From Pelotomaculum sp. PtaB.Bin104 (GTDB taxonomy: Bacteria > Bacillota > Desulfotomaculia > Desulfotomaculales > Pelotomaculaceae): a DNA stretch of 49,429 bases. The notes beneath the pieces are model-generated. The model saw only the letters and a list, made by a program, of their open reading frames with translations, searched no databases and was not told the origin of the DNA. Below are positions 41,888 through 49,429 of the stretch, in pieces. The position numbers and the translations under genes were made by a program. Position 1 is the first letter of the stretch; the number at the start of each line of letters is the position of its first letter. Location: assembly GCA_002067205.1 (NCBI GenBank), contig MVQL01000128.1:1-49429 (forward strand), read 5' to 3'.

Positions 41888-43615
41888 CTAGAAATTCAAC
41901 ACGGTGTCCAAATCACTGTCTTTCACATCAAATATCGTGTCATGGGGAGGCAATTTTTCGACCTTGAAGAACTCCGGCAACCGGTCATCAGCCTGGCTGA
42001 ATCCTGCCCGCCGGTTGAACTCCCGCTCAACCCTCAACACCTGCATGCCCAGAGCAAGCACATCGTCTGTGGTCAGGTTAAGACCGTACTGCGCATTCAG
42101 CATTTCTACTATAGTGGGCAGTCCATCGGGGTTGTCCAGCACCGCAAAGGCCACAAACAGGCAAAGCCCGGAGGAGTCCACCGCGGCGGTGGCTATTTGC
42201 AGGTTTTTGGACAGCTCAATCTGTCCTTCTGGAAGAAGGGGGTCAATCTTTCCACCCACCCCGAGGATATTGGCGGTCACCGCATAGCCTGCGGTATGGT
42301 CCGCGCCCATGGGAGTGGTGGCGTAGGTTACCCCGTTGCCCTTGCAAGACCTGGGGTCGTAGGCGGGCATTCCCTGTCCCTTAACCGCCGGTACTCTGGT
42401 TACGCCATAGGCTCTGCCGGCTATTGCCGAGCCGCTGCCGATGATGCGGCCCAGTGGGGTTGCCCTGCCAACCTCTTCAAGGGCTGCCACAGCCGCGCTG
42501 CCGTCACCAAAGGGAATTACACCGGCTTCCATCAATACCCCGAGGGTGCAGCCGGTCTCTATGGTATCCAGTCCCACGTCGTTGCAAATATAATTCAGAC
42601 TGGCCACCACATCCAGGTCGCCTATTTCCAGGTTGGGCCCGAAACACCAGGCGGTTTCATACTCAATTGGAGCGCACACCTTTCCGTCCGGCATGGGATA
42701 TACATTGGAACACCTCATGACGCACCCCGGGTGGCAGGCATGGGTGGCTTTACCCCCGCGGGCAACGGCCACTTCCGCCAGCTTTTCGCCGGAAACCTCG
42801 CTGGCCCTGTCAAACCGGCCGAACTTAAAGTTTCTGGTGGGAAGCGTCCCGGCTTCATTGATAATATTCATCAGTATCTCGGTGCCGTAAGCCGGCAGTC
42901 CTGTCCCGGTGACCGGGTGGTCCAGAAGTATTTTTGAAAACTTTTTAGCTGCTGCTTTAAACTTTTCTTTATCGTTCACAGGGGCGTCAAAGGTGGAGGG
43001 GCTGTCCACCACAATCACCTTGACCCTCTTTGATCCCATAACGGCTCCCAGCCCGCCCCGGCCGGCATAACGGCTGCTGTTCCCGTCAGGGTCATTATTG
43101 GTAATCCCTGCCGCAAGCATCATCATTTCACCGGCAGGCCCGATGGTGATGACTCCCACCTTCGAACCATATCGCTCCCTGCACAGGGCGGTCACCTCAT
43201 ATGTCCCTTTGCCTGCCAGGTCCCCGGCGTCAAACAGCTCAGCACCGGAATTGTTGATTTTAACCCCATACCACCCGTTTCCCGAAGGTTTTCCCTCCAG
43301 TACTATCGCTTTGATCCCCAGGTTGGCCAATTTCTGGGAGGTAATCCCGCCGGTGTTGCTTTCCTTGATCCCGCCGGTAAGGGGGCTTTTACCTCCGGCT
43401 GACATGCGGCCCGAGGAGGGGGCGCCGGTACCCGAAAGAAGCCCGGGGGCGATGACCAATTTATTCAGGGACCCTAACGGGTCGCAGGTGGCCGGCACTT
43501 CGTCCGACACCATCTGGGAGGTCAGGGCTCTGCCGCCTAGCGCGGCATACTGGTCAGGTACATCATCATACTTTACATCAGGAACTGCCAGATTAATTCT
43601 TAAAATCCTCGACAT
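41888..43615 (-). CDS. aldehyde:ferredoxin oxidoreductase family protein 1
   Basis: Tungsten- or molybdenum-bis-pterin oxidoreductase of the AOR family. The N-terminal domain has LGGRALTSQMVSDE and SGRMSAGGKSPLTGG (pterin contacts), and GGLGAVMGSKRVK follows. The Fe-S cysteines lie in ACHPGCVMRCSN, a C-x3-C-x3-C arrangement instead of the usual C-x2-C-x3-C; a later SSGLC gives the fourth. About 575 residues, a little short for AOR. ATG 43615 has GGAGGTG; the longer frame to 43807 runs through the leader. Substrate unknown. Confidence 0.92.
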   Translation of the reverse strand: MSRILRINLAVPDVKYDDVPDQYAALGGRALTSQMVSDEVPATCDPLGSLNKLVIAPGLLSGTGAPSSGRMSAGGKSPLTGGIKESNTGGITSQKLANLGIKAIVLEGKPSGNGWYGVKINNSGAELFDAGDLAGKGTYEVTALCRERYGSKVGVITIGPAGEMMMLAAGITNNDPDGNSSRYAGRGGLGAVMGSKRVKVIVVDSPSTFDAPVNDKEKFKAAAKKFSKILLDHPVTGTGLPAYGTEILMNIINEAGTLPTRNFKFGRFDRASEVSGEKLAEVAVARGGKATHACHPGCVMRCSNVYPMPDGKVCAPIEYETAWCFGPNLEIGDLDVVASLNYICNDVGLDTIETGCTLGVLMEAGVIPFGDGSAAVAALEEVGRATPLGRIIGSGSAIAGRAYGVTRVPAVKGQGMPAYDPRSCKGNGVTYATTPMGADHTAGYAVTANILGVGGKIDPLLPEGQIELSKNLQIATAAVDSSGLCLFVAFAVLDNPDGLPTIVEMLNAQYGLNLTTDDVLALGMQVLRVEREFNRRAGFSQADDRLPEFFKVEKLPPHDTIFDVKDSDLDTVLNF

Positions 43616-43815
43616 TAGGGCACACCTCCATATTTTTTTTGTTGCGCTCACAGTTATATTCGACGGGACACTTTTATTACTTTGACTTTTTTTTGCCAGG
43701 ACTAGCTCTTTTAACAACGGTACGCCATCCGACTGTAGAGCCAGCCACCAGCCGCCACCCGCCAGGCTGCCGGCTGGCAGCGCCAAAATGGTTTCTAAGA
43801 CAAGCACATCCGCTT
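43616..43815 (-). promoter_or_regulatory. long GC-rich 5' leader of the AOR operon
   Basis: About 200 nt lie between the promoter and the AOR start. The proximal part has inverted, GC-rich segments (GCCAGCCGGCAGCCTGGC, GGCGGCTGG) that could fold. A Mo/W-cofactor-responsive leader would make sense here, but I cannot match the known Moco motif. Confidence 0.35.
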
Positions 43816-43844
43816 TACATAGTGCTATGTTCCCATGTTGTCAA
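43816..43844 (-). promoter_or_regulatory. promoter of the AOR-MoaD-ThiF operon
   Basis: The minus strand has TTGACA (43839-43844), exactly 17 bp and TATGTA (43816-43821). The remaining gap to 44132 is AT-rich and holds the YmaF terminator. Confidence 0.65.
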
Positions 43845-43958
43845 TCAATTCGACCTAATCTAAAAATTACCTTCAAGCCGTGAAATTTATTTTTTACCAA
43901 ATTGGCCACATTAGGTGATTATCCAGTAGTGCAGGTGAATGAAGACGCCAACAAGAAA

Positions 43959-43982
43959 GCCGTGGTATTTATACACCACGGC
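43959..43982 (-). terminator. terminator downstream of the YmaF gene
   Basis: GCCGTGGT and ACCACGGC arms, then TTTCTTG on the minus strand. Confidence 0.65.
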
Positions 43983-44132
43983 ATCTTAATAGAAACAGTT
44001 GTTCTAATCGCAACCTTTATTTATCACTTTTACTGCTACAACTGTCTGTAGGTTATCTCTTAACCTATCAACATCGATTTCACCGCAAATTATTCCAACA
44101 ATATATCTTTATTTCAATGCGGCAATTGCGTT

Positions 44133-44525
44133 TTAGGGGCATTCTTCAGCTGGAAGAAGTGGCGAATCTATTAATGTGGCAAATTGAAATACATGACAAT
44201 GATCATCAACGAAAGTAGAATTTCCCTTGGCAAAGTGTACATGTTTACCTTCGCCAACATCAATTTGTAAACAGGTTCTCCCCCCGACTTCATGATGGTG
44301 ATCGAAAAAATCTGTATTAACTAAGAAATCATGTACATGACCACCGGGTACAAGGACCATTTCACTAGTTACTCCTGCAAAACGGTGATTATGCCTGTCT
44401 TCACCTTCCTCTGCCAACTTAGTACTTCCTAAAAACTCATGTGTGTGGCTTTGGACAGTTTCAGTTTGGGAGCTATCACAGCCGCAACTTACCTTATCAA
44501 GAATGATTCTGTCGGTATCTGTCAT
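44133..44525 (-). CDS. YmaF-family His-rich protein
   Basis: About 130 residues, very rich in His (SHTHEFLGST, RHNHRFAGVT, GGHVHDFLVNTDFFDHHHE, GKHVHFAKG, DDHCHVFQFAT). The regular HxH pattern on predicted beta strands is that of the YmaF family, whose role is unknown; metal binding is a reasonable guess. Start ATG 44525 has AAGGAGG at the right distance. Single gene with its own terminator. No signal peptide. Confidence 0.85.
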   Translation of the reverse strand: MTDTDRIILDKVSCGCDSSQTETVQSHTHEFLGSTKLAEEGEDRHNHRFAGVTSEMVLVPGGHVHDFLVNTDFFDHHHEVGGRTCLQIDVGEGKHVHFAKGNSTFVDDHCHVFQFATLIDSPLLPAEECP

Positions 44526-44626
44526 AGATAACCTCCTTAGTTTTTTAATGAAATGTATTCCTCGAAAAATCGAAATATTCAAGGGAAAAAGAGGTTCTTT
44601 TGATTACTGCAGACAACATGGAATGT

Positions 44627-44940
44627 TTACCGGATGGTACTTCTCAGCCCGTTCCACATCTCGTCTGAAACCAAGCCCAGTCGCCAGATGGCAATGCCGT
44701 CCAGTCCGTACCGCTTGGCTACACCAACCTTGGCCTGAAGGCTCTCCGCTGTCTCGCTGGGTATGGAGATTCCCAGCACCAGCTTTTCCGGTGAAACAAC
44801 AGCACCGGCCATCTCCACAGCCTCAATGACCAGATCTAACGGCTCCGGCTTGGCGCCGTAGTCATAGGCCATAATAATGATCCGGTCGGCAAGCCCCCCC
44901 AGTGCCTGGTAGTCATAACCCAATGACCTTAAGGAGGTTT
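44627..44940 (-). pseudogene. C-terminal fragment of a glycoside hydrolase family 18 protein
   Basis: The last 100 or so residues of a GH18 domain: YDYQALGGLADRIIIMAYDY, then VLGISIPSETAESLQAKVG and GLDGIAIWRLGLV, which is the barrel-closing segment. The catalytic DxxDxDxE part is missing. The open frame continues to 44998, but beyond about 44940 it is only the complement of the zinc-ribbon fragment. Likely remnant of a wall or spore-associated glycosidase. Confidence 0.75.
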
Positions 44941-44944
44941 CTTT

Positions 44945-45022
44945 ATGTATTGTCCAAAATGTGAGAAGGAAAGCGAACGGGAACCAAAATTTTGTCAACT
45001 CCCCCGAAAGACGCCCAGGTGA
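44945..45022 (+). pseudogene. truncated zinc-ribbon protein, N-terminal fragment
   Basis: A perfect AAGGAGG ribosome site precedes an ATG opening MYCPKCEKESEREPKFCQ, the start of a common zinc-ribbon protein (CxxC...C). After 25 codons it stops before the second CxxC can be completed. It abuts the GH18 fragment head to head. Confidence 0.6.
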
Positions 45023-45050
45023 AGCCCATTATTTAATAGCTACAGTGTTC

Positions 45051-46982
45051 TTAAGATATCTTAATTTTATCCAAATACTGTTCCCGGTACGGCTTTAATT
45101 CTTCCGCAACATCACTAATACCATAGTCCTTCAAAACTTCCGGCTGCGGGAAGCCGGTTTCTTTATCCCAGCCCCTTACTTCGTAGTAGCGGGGAAGTAA
45201 TTCGTCCTCAGGGAAGATAGTGCCCTTATTTGGCCCACTCGGCATGGGCTCACTGGTAAATCGTTTCGGGTTTTTATCTTCAAATCTACCTACCAGCAAA
45301 CGGTTCCAGTAGGCACGCTCTAAATGCACGATGCGTCCGCCAATTTTCAAAAGTTGAGTGGCATCGTAGTCCTGACCCACCGCAGCGGAAAGCATTTTTG
45401 CCATATCTTCCAACAGCACAGCATAAGACCAGCTATGGGTGAAGGAACATTGGGTCAGACTATCGCCCACAGCCTTTAAGTCCTCACTATATTTTTCCAT
45501 TTCAGGCTTTTTGATTTGTGAAAGCCGTTCCTTTGCTTCGTCCGTACCCAGGAGCTTCTTAACCAGGCCAGGGTAAAGACTACCTGTTAATTCCAGACAG
45601 GGCAGACCTTGCAGGTGATCACCACCCCGGCGCCCGGTGGCAAAACCGATGCCGAAGGCAAACCCCAGCCCCCGGGGATCGTCCTGAGACATATCGTTGC
45701 CTTTAATAGTCATGGTAAATTCTTGTCCAAAACCAAAATGCTCAGCTGCCCGGTAAGAACCCTCGGCCAGGATAGCGCCGAAGCCCTCGCGGCGGGCAAT
45801 CATATTGATCAATTTATCGATTAGTTCCTGATTGCCCCATTCCAGAGCCAACCCACCGGTGTCTCCACCGCTTAACAGGCCTTTTTCCCAGCACTCCATT
45901 GCCCAGCCTATAGCAGCGCCGCAGGAGCAAGAGTCTAATCCAAGCTCATTGACTAATTTATTATTATAAACAACTGAGGCCGGATCCAATAGCCCAATCT
46001 TCGGTCCTACAGCGGTTAGAGTTTCATATTCGGGACCGCCGGTGGTCATACCGGCATATTTGCCGTTCCGGATTTTGCTGAATCTGCCGCAAGAAATAGG
46101 GCAGGCAAAGCAACCTTCACGGTGGGCTAAAAAATTGTCGCGGTGATTCTCCCCGCTCAACAGTTTGGCATCCGGATGATAACCTTCCTGGAAGTTCTTC
46201 CAACAAAACCAGCCTTGTTCATAGTTAGCAGGCATAGTTAGCATCCAGGTTCCCTGATCATATAGTAGCTGTACCATCAGATCGCTTTTTAACCGATCTC
46301 TGGCTTCGGCACAAATCGAATAAAATTCATCAGGCCTGGCAATATAGACCGGACTGGTGCCACGTACGGCGACTGCCTTCAGGTTTTTCGAGCCCATTAC
46401 AGCCCCCATGCCGGTTCTGCCGGCAGCCCGATAGACATCGTTTATTATACAGGCATAACGAACCAGGTTTTCACCCGCCGGGCCGATCAGAGCGATATGA
46501 ATATCGGGATTGCCCAACTCATCTTTAATGACAGCGTCCGCCTCAGGAACAAGCTTGCCCCAAACATGGCGGGCATCTCTGATCTCTACCCGGTCATCGT
46601 CTATAAACAAGTACACTGGATGTGATGCTTTACCTTGAATGACTAACTGGTCATAACCAGCATACTTGAGTTCCGGACCCCAATGACCGCCCATGCTTGA
46701 ATCACCGAAACCAGGGGGTGACCCCATAGGGGATTTGGCCGTCACCGTTGTCCGACCGCTGGATGGTGCAAAAGTGCCGGTAAGCGGGCCTACACCAAAG
46801 ATCAGCCTGTTCTCTGCCGAAAATGGATCCACTTCCGGTCCTACTTCTTGATAAAGCAGGGCGGAGTTAAAACCCCTGCCACCCAGCCATTTATCTCTAT
46901 AAGCTCCATCTATATCCTCAATTCTTACTGTTCTTTCACTGAGGTTTACACGCAATCTTTTTCCTTTCCAGCCGTTTAACAA
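45051..46982 (-). CDS. aldehyde:ferredoxin oxidoreductase family protein 2
   Basis: Full-length AOR-type tungstoenzyme, about 643 residues. It has WLGGRGFNSALLYQEVGPEV, FAPSSGRTTVTAKSPMGSPP, GRTGMGAVMGSKNLKAVAV and the cluster motif CFACPISCGR with the canonical C-x2-C-x3-C spacing; the last ligand is probably in LQGLPCLEL. TTG start after GGAGGGAG. It follows a ferredoxin-like gene by about 33 bp, so the pair should form an AorAB-like complex. It differs clearly from the other AOR in length and cysteine spacing. Confidence 0.95.
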   Translation of the reverse strand: MLNGWKGKRLRVNLSERTVRIEDIDGAYRDKWLGGRGFNSALLYQEVGPEVDPFSAENRLIFGVGPLTGTFAPSSGRTTVTAKSPMGSPPGFGDSSMGGHWGPELKYAGYDQLVIQGKASHPVYLFIDDDRVEIRDARHVWGKLVPEADAVIKDELGNPDIHIALIGPAGENLVRYACIINDVYRAAGRTGMGAVMGSKNLKAVAVRGTSPVYIARPDEFYSICAEARDRLKSDLMVQLLYDQGTWMLTMPANYEQGWFCWKNFQEGYHPDAKLLSGENHRDNFLAHREGCFACPISCGRFSKIRNGKYAGMTTGGPEYETLTAVGPKIGLLDPASVVYNNKLVNELGLDSCSCGAAIGWAMECWEKGLLSGGDTGGLALEWGNQELIDKLINMIARREGFGAILAEGSYRAAEHFGFGQEFTMTIKGNDMSQDDPRGLGFAFGIGFATGRRGGDHLQGLPCLELTGSLYPGLVKKLLGTDEAKERLSQIKKPEMEKYSEDLKAVGDSLTQCSFTHSWSYAVLLEDMAKMLSAAVGQDYDATQLLKIGGRIVHLERAYWNRLLVGRFEDKNPKRFTSEPMPSGPNKGTIFPEDELLPRYYEVRGWDKETGFPQPEVLKDYGISDVAEELKPYREQYLDKIKIS

Positions 46983-47015
46983 TTTGCTCCCTCCATCGCT
47001 ATTATGCCTAAATTT

Positions 47016-47477
47016 TTATGCCTTAACTGACAACAGAGCACGCCGCTTAGCCATAAGATACTCGTCCATGACGGAATACCTAATGGCGCCAGTAGGACAA
47101 AACCTGGCACATTGCGGATTTCCTTCACAAAGGTCACATTTAAACGCAACTCCCTTATCTGGATGGAAACCCACCTGGCTGCGCGGACAGGCCGCGAGGC
47201 AAGAGCGGCAGCCGGTGCACAGCGCCTCATCTATTAATACCGCACCGGTTTCACTATCCACCCTCATGGCATCATGACTGCAGGCGACCATACACTTTGG
47301 CTTGCTGCAGTGAGTACACACGATGGGGAAGTTTAACCCTAGGGCTTCAAATTTTACCACTCTCGTTCTGGAAAGAATCGGGCTGCACTTTTTTTCGTGA
47401 TGAAGGGAGCAGACCATCTCGCATGTCCTGCAACCCGTACACTTATTAGCATCCACCGTCAAGATCTTGTGATACAT
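47016..47477 (-). CDS. 4Fe-4S ferredoxin-type electron-transfer subunit (AorB/CooF-like)
   Basis: About 153 residues with four cluster motifs: CTGCRTCEMVC, CTHCSKPKCMVAC, CTGCRSCLAACP and CDLCEGNPQCARFCP. This matches the polyferredoxin subunits of AOR, hydrogenase and formate dehydrogenase complexes. The second ATG (47477) is 8 nt from GGGAGG and is preferred. Upstream of and co-directional with AOR 2, whose electrons it would carry. No Tat or Sec signal, so cytoplasmic. Confidence 0.93.
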   Translation of the reverse strand: MYHKILTVDANKCTGCRTCEMVCSLHHEKKCSPILSRTRVVKFEALGLNFPIVCTHCSKPKCMVACSHDAMRVDSETGAVLIDEALCTGCRSCLAACPRSQVGFHPDKGVAFKCDLCEGNPQCARFCPTGAIRYSVMDEYLMAKRRALLSVKA

Positions 47478-47539
47478 TAACATTGCCTCCCATTTATGTT
47501 ATCCCACGGAACAAAAAACTGGGCGCTAAGCTATTTTAT

Positions 47540-47560
47540 AACTGATTAATCCAATCAGTT
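47540..47560 (-). promoter_or_regulatory. palindromic operator candidate for the ferredoxin-AOR operon
   Basis: AACTGATT-5 nt-AATCAGTT, an exact 8-bp inverted repeat. On the minus strand it is followed directly by ATAAAAT, a good -10 candidate, so a bound regulator would block the promoter. About 60 bp upstream of the gene. Confidence 0.55.
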
Positions 47561-47613
47561 CTGATCGGGGTTTTCTTCTTAATTATTTAAATATTCTCCC
47601 GGGAAAATAAAAA

Positions 47614-47637
47614 ACCGGCACTCAAATGAGTACCGGT
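47614..47637 (-). terminator. terminator after the PKD pseudogene
   Basis: ACCGGTACTC and GAGTGCCGGT arms with a 4-nt loop, followed on the minus strand by TTTTTATTTT. The 47638-47853 part is AT-rich with no gene. Confidence 0.8.
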
Positions 47638-47853
47638 AATTAACAAACCTGCAGCTCATCTCAGCTCTTCTCTTCTCATCTTGCAATGCTCGACTCGTTC
47701 TAAGAAAACTCTCTATCAAACTAAACTATTTCTAAACTTATTAGTAAAATTATATCATTCCAAACTTTTCACTGTCAATGGACTTATTTTGATGCATGTT
47801 TAATGCAGAGAAACCAACATTATTGAATTGTTAATTGTTACTTTATTTGCCTT

Positions 47854-48756
47854 TTATGAAAATACTGCCCTTGGTAATGAGGGTGGTGGCTTGTGGCCTC
47901 CTATTCCACCATCATTATCTGTTACGGTTACTTTTATGGTGTAGATGCCTGATGCGGTATAGGTATGAGATGTATTAACCGCTGCAGCATAAGAAACATC
48001 TGTCTCTTGTTTTTGGGTGCCATCACCCCAGTCCCAGGTAACGGTGTACTCTGAGTCCAGCGCTCCGGCGGTGTCAAAAAAGGTTATATTTAAGTTGTTT
48101 GGTTTGTTGATCAGGCCGGTTTGTGGAGTCAACGTCTTTGTGTTGTGGGTGATATATTGGACACTTCGATTTCAACACTGGTTTCACCTATGCCGCCATT
48201 ATTATCGGTCACTGTCAGGGTAACCATATAGAGCCCGTTGTCGGCAAATTCAAAGTTCAAGGACTCGCCGCTTCCGGATGTTGTGCTGTTAATCTTCCAT
48301 TCATAATTAAAACTAAATACAGGATCAGGGTCGATCATGGTTGAGCTGAAAGAGATTGTGGTCCCCTCTGGAATACTGCTTGAAGGAGCACCGATTATTT
48401 GGGGTGCAGGCGGCTGGTGATGACCGCAGACCGTGCACCAGTGGTTATTATAAACATGTGCTTCCAGATGAGCGCATACGGTGCATTTATGTCTATCGCC
48501 GTTGTCTGTATAATCATGCGCTTTAAGATATCCGCAGGAGGCGCAGGCTGAGGAACAGTTGTGGTTATTCGTATTCGGGCACATTTTAGTGACAATAAAT
48601 GCAAACGCCGTTGCTCCAGCTGTGCTGGCACTCACCACAATAGAAGCATTTATGTGAAGAAAGGTCAAAAAAATGTATGCAGTTATAGCCACAAACGGTG
48701 CATTGACCGTGTGCAAACTGGTGGCTTTCCGTTTTGGCACAGTAAAAGCAGGTCAT
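47854..48756 (-). pseudogene. Cys-rich zinc-ribbon/PKD-repeat protein with two frameshifts
   Basis: Three frames join into one protein. Frame 1 (ATG 48756, stop at 48586) gives CFYCAKTESHQF, QCTVCGYNC and HKCFYCGECQHSW, zinc-ribbon-like repeats. Frame 2 (to 48129) continues the repeats (CASCGYLKAHDY, HKCTVCAHLEAH, HWCTVCGHH) and one PKD domain. Frame 3 (from 48132) adds a second PKD domain (TWDWGDGTQKQE, IYTIKVTVTDNDGG). One indel lies near 48588 and one near 48130. No signal peptide is seen. Sequencing error cannot be excluded. Confidence 0.65.
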
Positions 48757-48963
48757 TGGGAGAGACCTCTTAATTTCCTTTATATGCCTAAGTCACTGAT
48801 TATTTGTAAAAATTCAATAGAAATAATGTTAGTCCTTCTATTTTTGTAATTTTTGAATTAATTATTTTCTGATAAGCAATTCTGGTTATAAATCTGCCCA
48901 AGCCCTGGAATAAATAGTGAACATACAAATGATACCCAAGGGGTTTTATATGAATGGCCAATT

Positions 48964-49429
48964 TTAGTGCATTTTATCAACTTTATTGCCTTTTAACACT
49001 TGTGGTGGTTCTTCCATCCAGCCGTTTTCCATCATTATTTTTGTACCTTTTTCTGCGTATATCTCCACGTTCGCCATTATTTGGGCATATTTTGCACCAA
49101 TATCATGTCTTGTTGACGCCGCCAATGAAATTCCATATGCTCCTCCAATCCCGGAAGAATTCAATGTTAAAACATGGAACATCATTAATTTATCTGAAAA
49201 AGGTGCAACAGTTGAATCAGTGACACCTGCATCCCAAGGCAATGGAGCAGGAATACCATCTTCCCTGAGTATTGAGGTTAAGTCCTCAATTATACCATCT
49301 GATATTCTTGTTCCCTCTAACATGTAATCCCGTACTTTTTTAGACTTCGCTACCTGAGCAAAACCAGTTAGTAGAACTCGTCCAATGTGGTTAATCAAAA
49401 CATTTAAGTATAAGTGATTGATTTCTTCA
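48964..49429 (-). CDS. DUF3231 family protein, partial (5' end outside window)
   Basis: The open frame runs off the right edge (EEINHLYLNVLINH precedes the first in-frame start candidate), so only the C-terminal 150 or so residues are present. Blocks such as KSKKVRDYMLEGTRIS and LREDGIPAPLPWDAGVTDST, with a four-helix-like pattern, are those of DUF3231, a family of roughly 330 residues common in spore formers and of unknown function. The gap 48757-48963 shows no gene. Confidence 0.8.
   Translation of the reverse strand, partial: EEINHLYLNVLINHIGRVLLTGFAQVAKSKKVRDYMLEGTRISDGIIEDLTSILREDGIPAPLPWDAGVTDSTVAPFSDKLMMFHVLTLNSSGIGGAYGISLAASTRHDIGAKYAQIMANVEIYAEKGTKIMMENGWMEEPPQVLKGNKVDKMH

Noticed and set aside
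43616..43807. 64-residue N-terminal extension of AOR 1
   Set aside because: The frame is open, but the GGAGGTG site and family alignment place the start at 43615. The extension is low-complexity and reads through the leader.
1..49429. CRISPR arrays, complete IS elements, rRNA genes, replication origin
   Set aside because: No regularly spaced repeats, transposase genes, rRNA segments or DnaA-box clusters were seen. The only mobile-element hints are the palindromic repeats and the tRNA relic.

Overview
The window reads as chromosome of a spore-forming, anaerobic, moderately GC-rich Firmicute. Spore and cell-wall genes (YtxC, a DacF-type carboxypeptidase), a T-box leader on thrS, an agr-type quorum-sensing locus, tungsten/molybdenum-type aldehyde:ferredoxin oxidoreductases and a membrane Fe-S oxidoreductase of the EtfAB:menaquinone type together suggest the Peptococcales (Pelotomaculum/Desulfotomaculum-like syntrophs or sulfate reducers). 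That placement is an inference from gene content; no species is claimed.

Left part (1-11.4 kb, all minus strand): surface and signalling. Reading in the direction of transcription there is an AgrC-like kinase (8898-7507), an AgrA-like LytTR regulator (7510-6755), agrB (6548-5880) and an overlapping short agrD not found by long-ORF calling (5892-5758). An exopolysaccharide operon follows: Wzz-type chain-length protein, tyrosine kinase, WbpM-type 4,6-dehydratase, a pilin-like protein, a small unknown protein, a sugar transferase and a truncated polysaccharide deacetylase at the edge. Upstream, an SLH-domain surface protein is coupled to a CpsB-type tyrosine phosphatase. The predicted agr peptide has Ser where the family normally has Cys. 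Three promoters (agrB, the SLH gene, and a small ORF near 19 kb) share TGTCTRAAA boxes at about 21-bp period and the same box-to--35 geometry. This is the best candidate for an undescribed regulatory circuit here.

Middle (11.5-34.1 kb): mostly housekeeping. It holds a small secreted protein between two copies of a dispersed palindromic repeat, thrS with its T-box and ytxC, htpX, a lipoprotein, tRNA-Tyr and tRNA-Val, a D,D-carboxypeptidase, a CofE-like protein, an amidase, PAP2, DedA, a SEC-C protein and a CtpA protease. After these, on the plus strand, come polA, mutM, coaE and a lytic transglycosylase, then a radical SAM protein and psd-pssA for phosphatidylethanolamine synthesis.

Right part (34.2-49.4 kb): redox and accessory genes. 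An unidentified structured-RNA candidate precedes the membrane Fe-S oxidoreductase-moeA pair. A PocR/PAS sensor kinase follows, then a 3'-half tRNA-Leu relic. Beyond it lie an AOR-MoaD-ThiF-MoaD-like operon, a His-rich YmaF protein, gene debris (GH18 and zinc-ribbon fragments) and a second AOR with its ferredoxin subunit behind a palindromic operator candidate. A Cys-rich/PKD pseudogene with two frameshifts and the C-terminal part of a DUF3231 gene close the window. The last 2 kb and the first 1.3 kb look more AT-rich and decayed than the rest.
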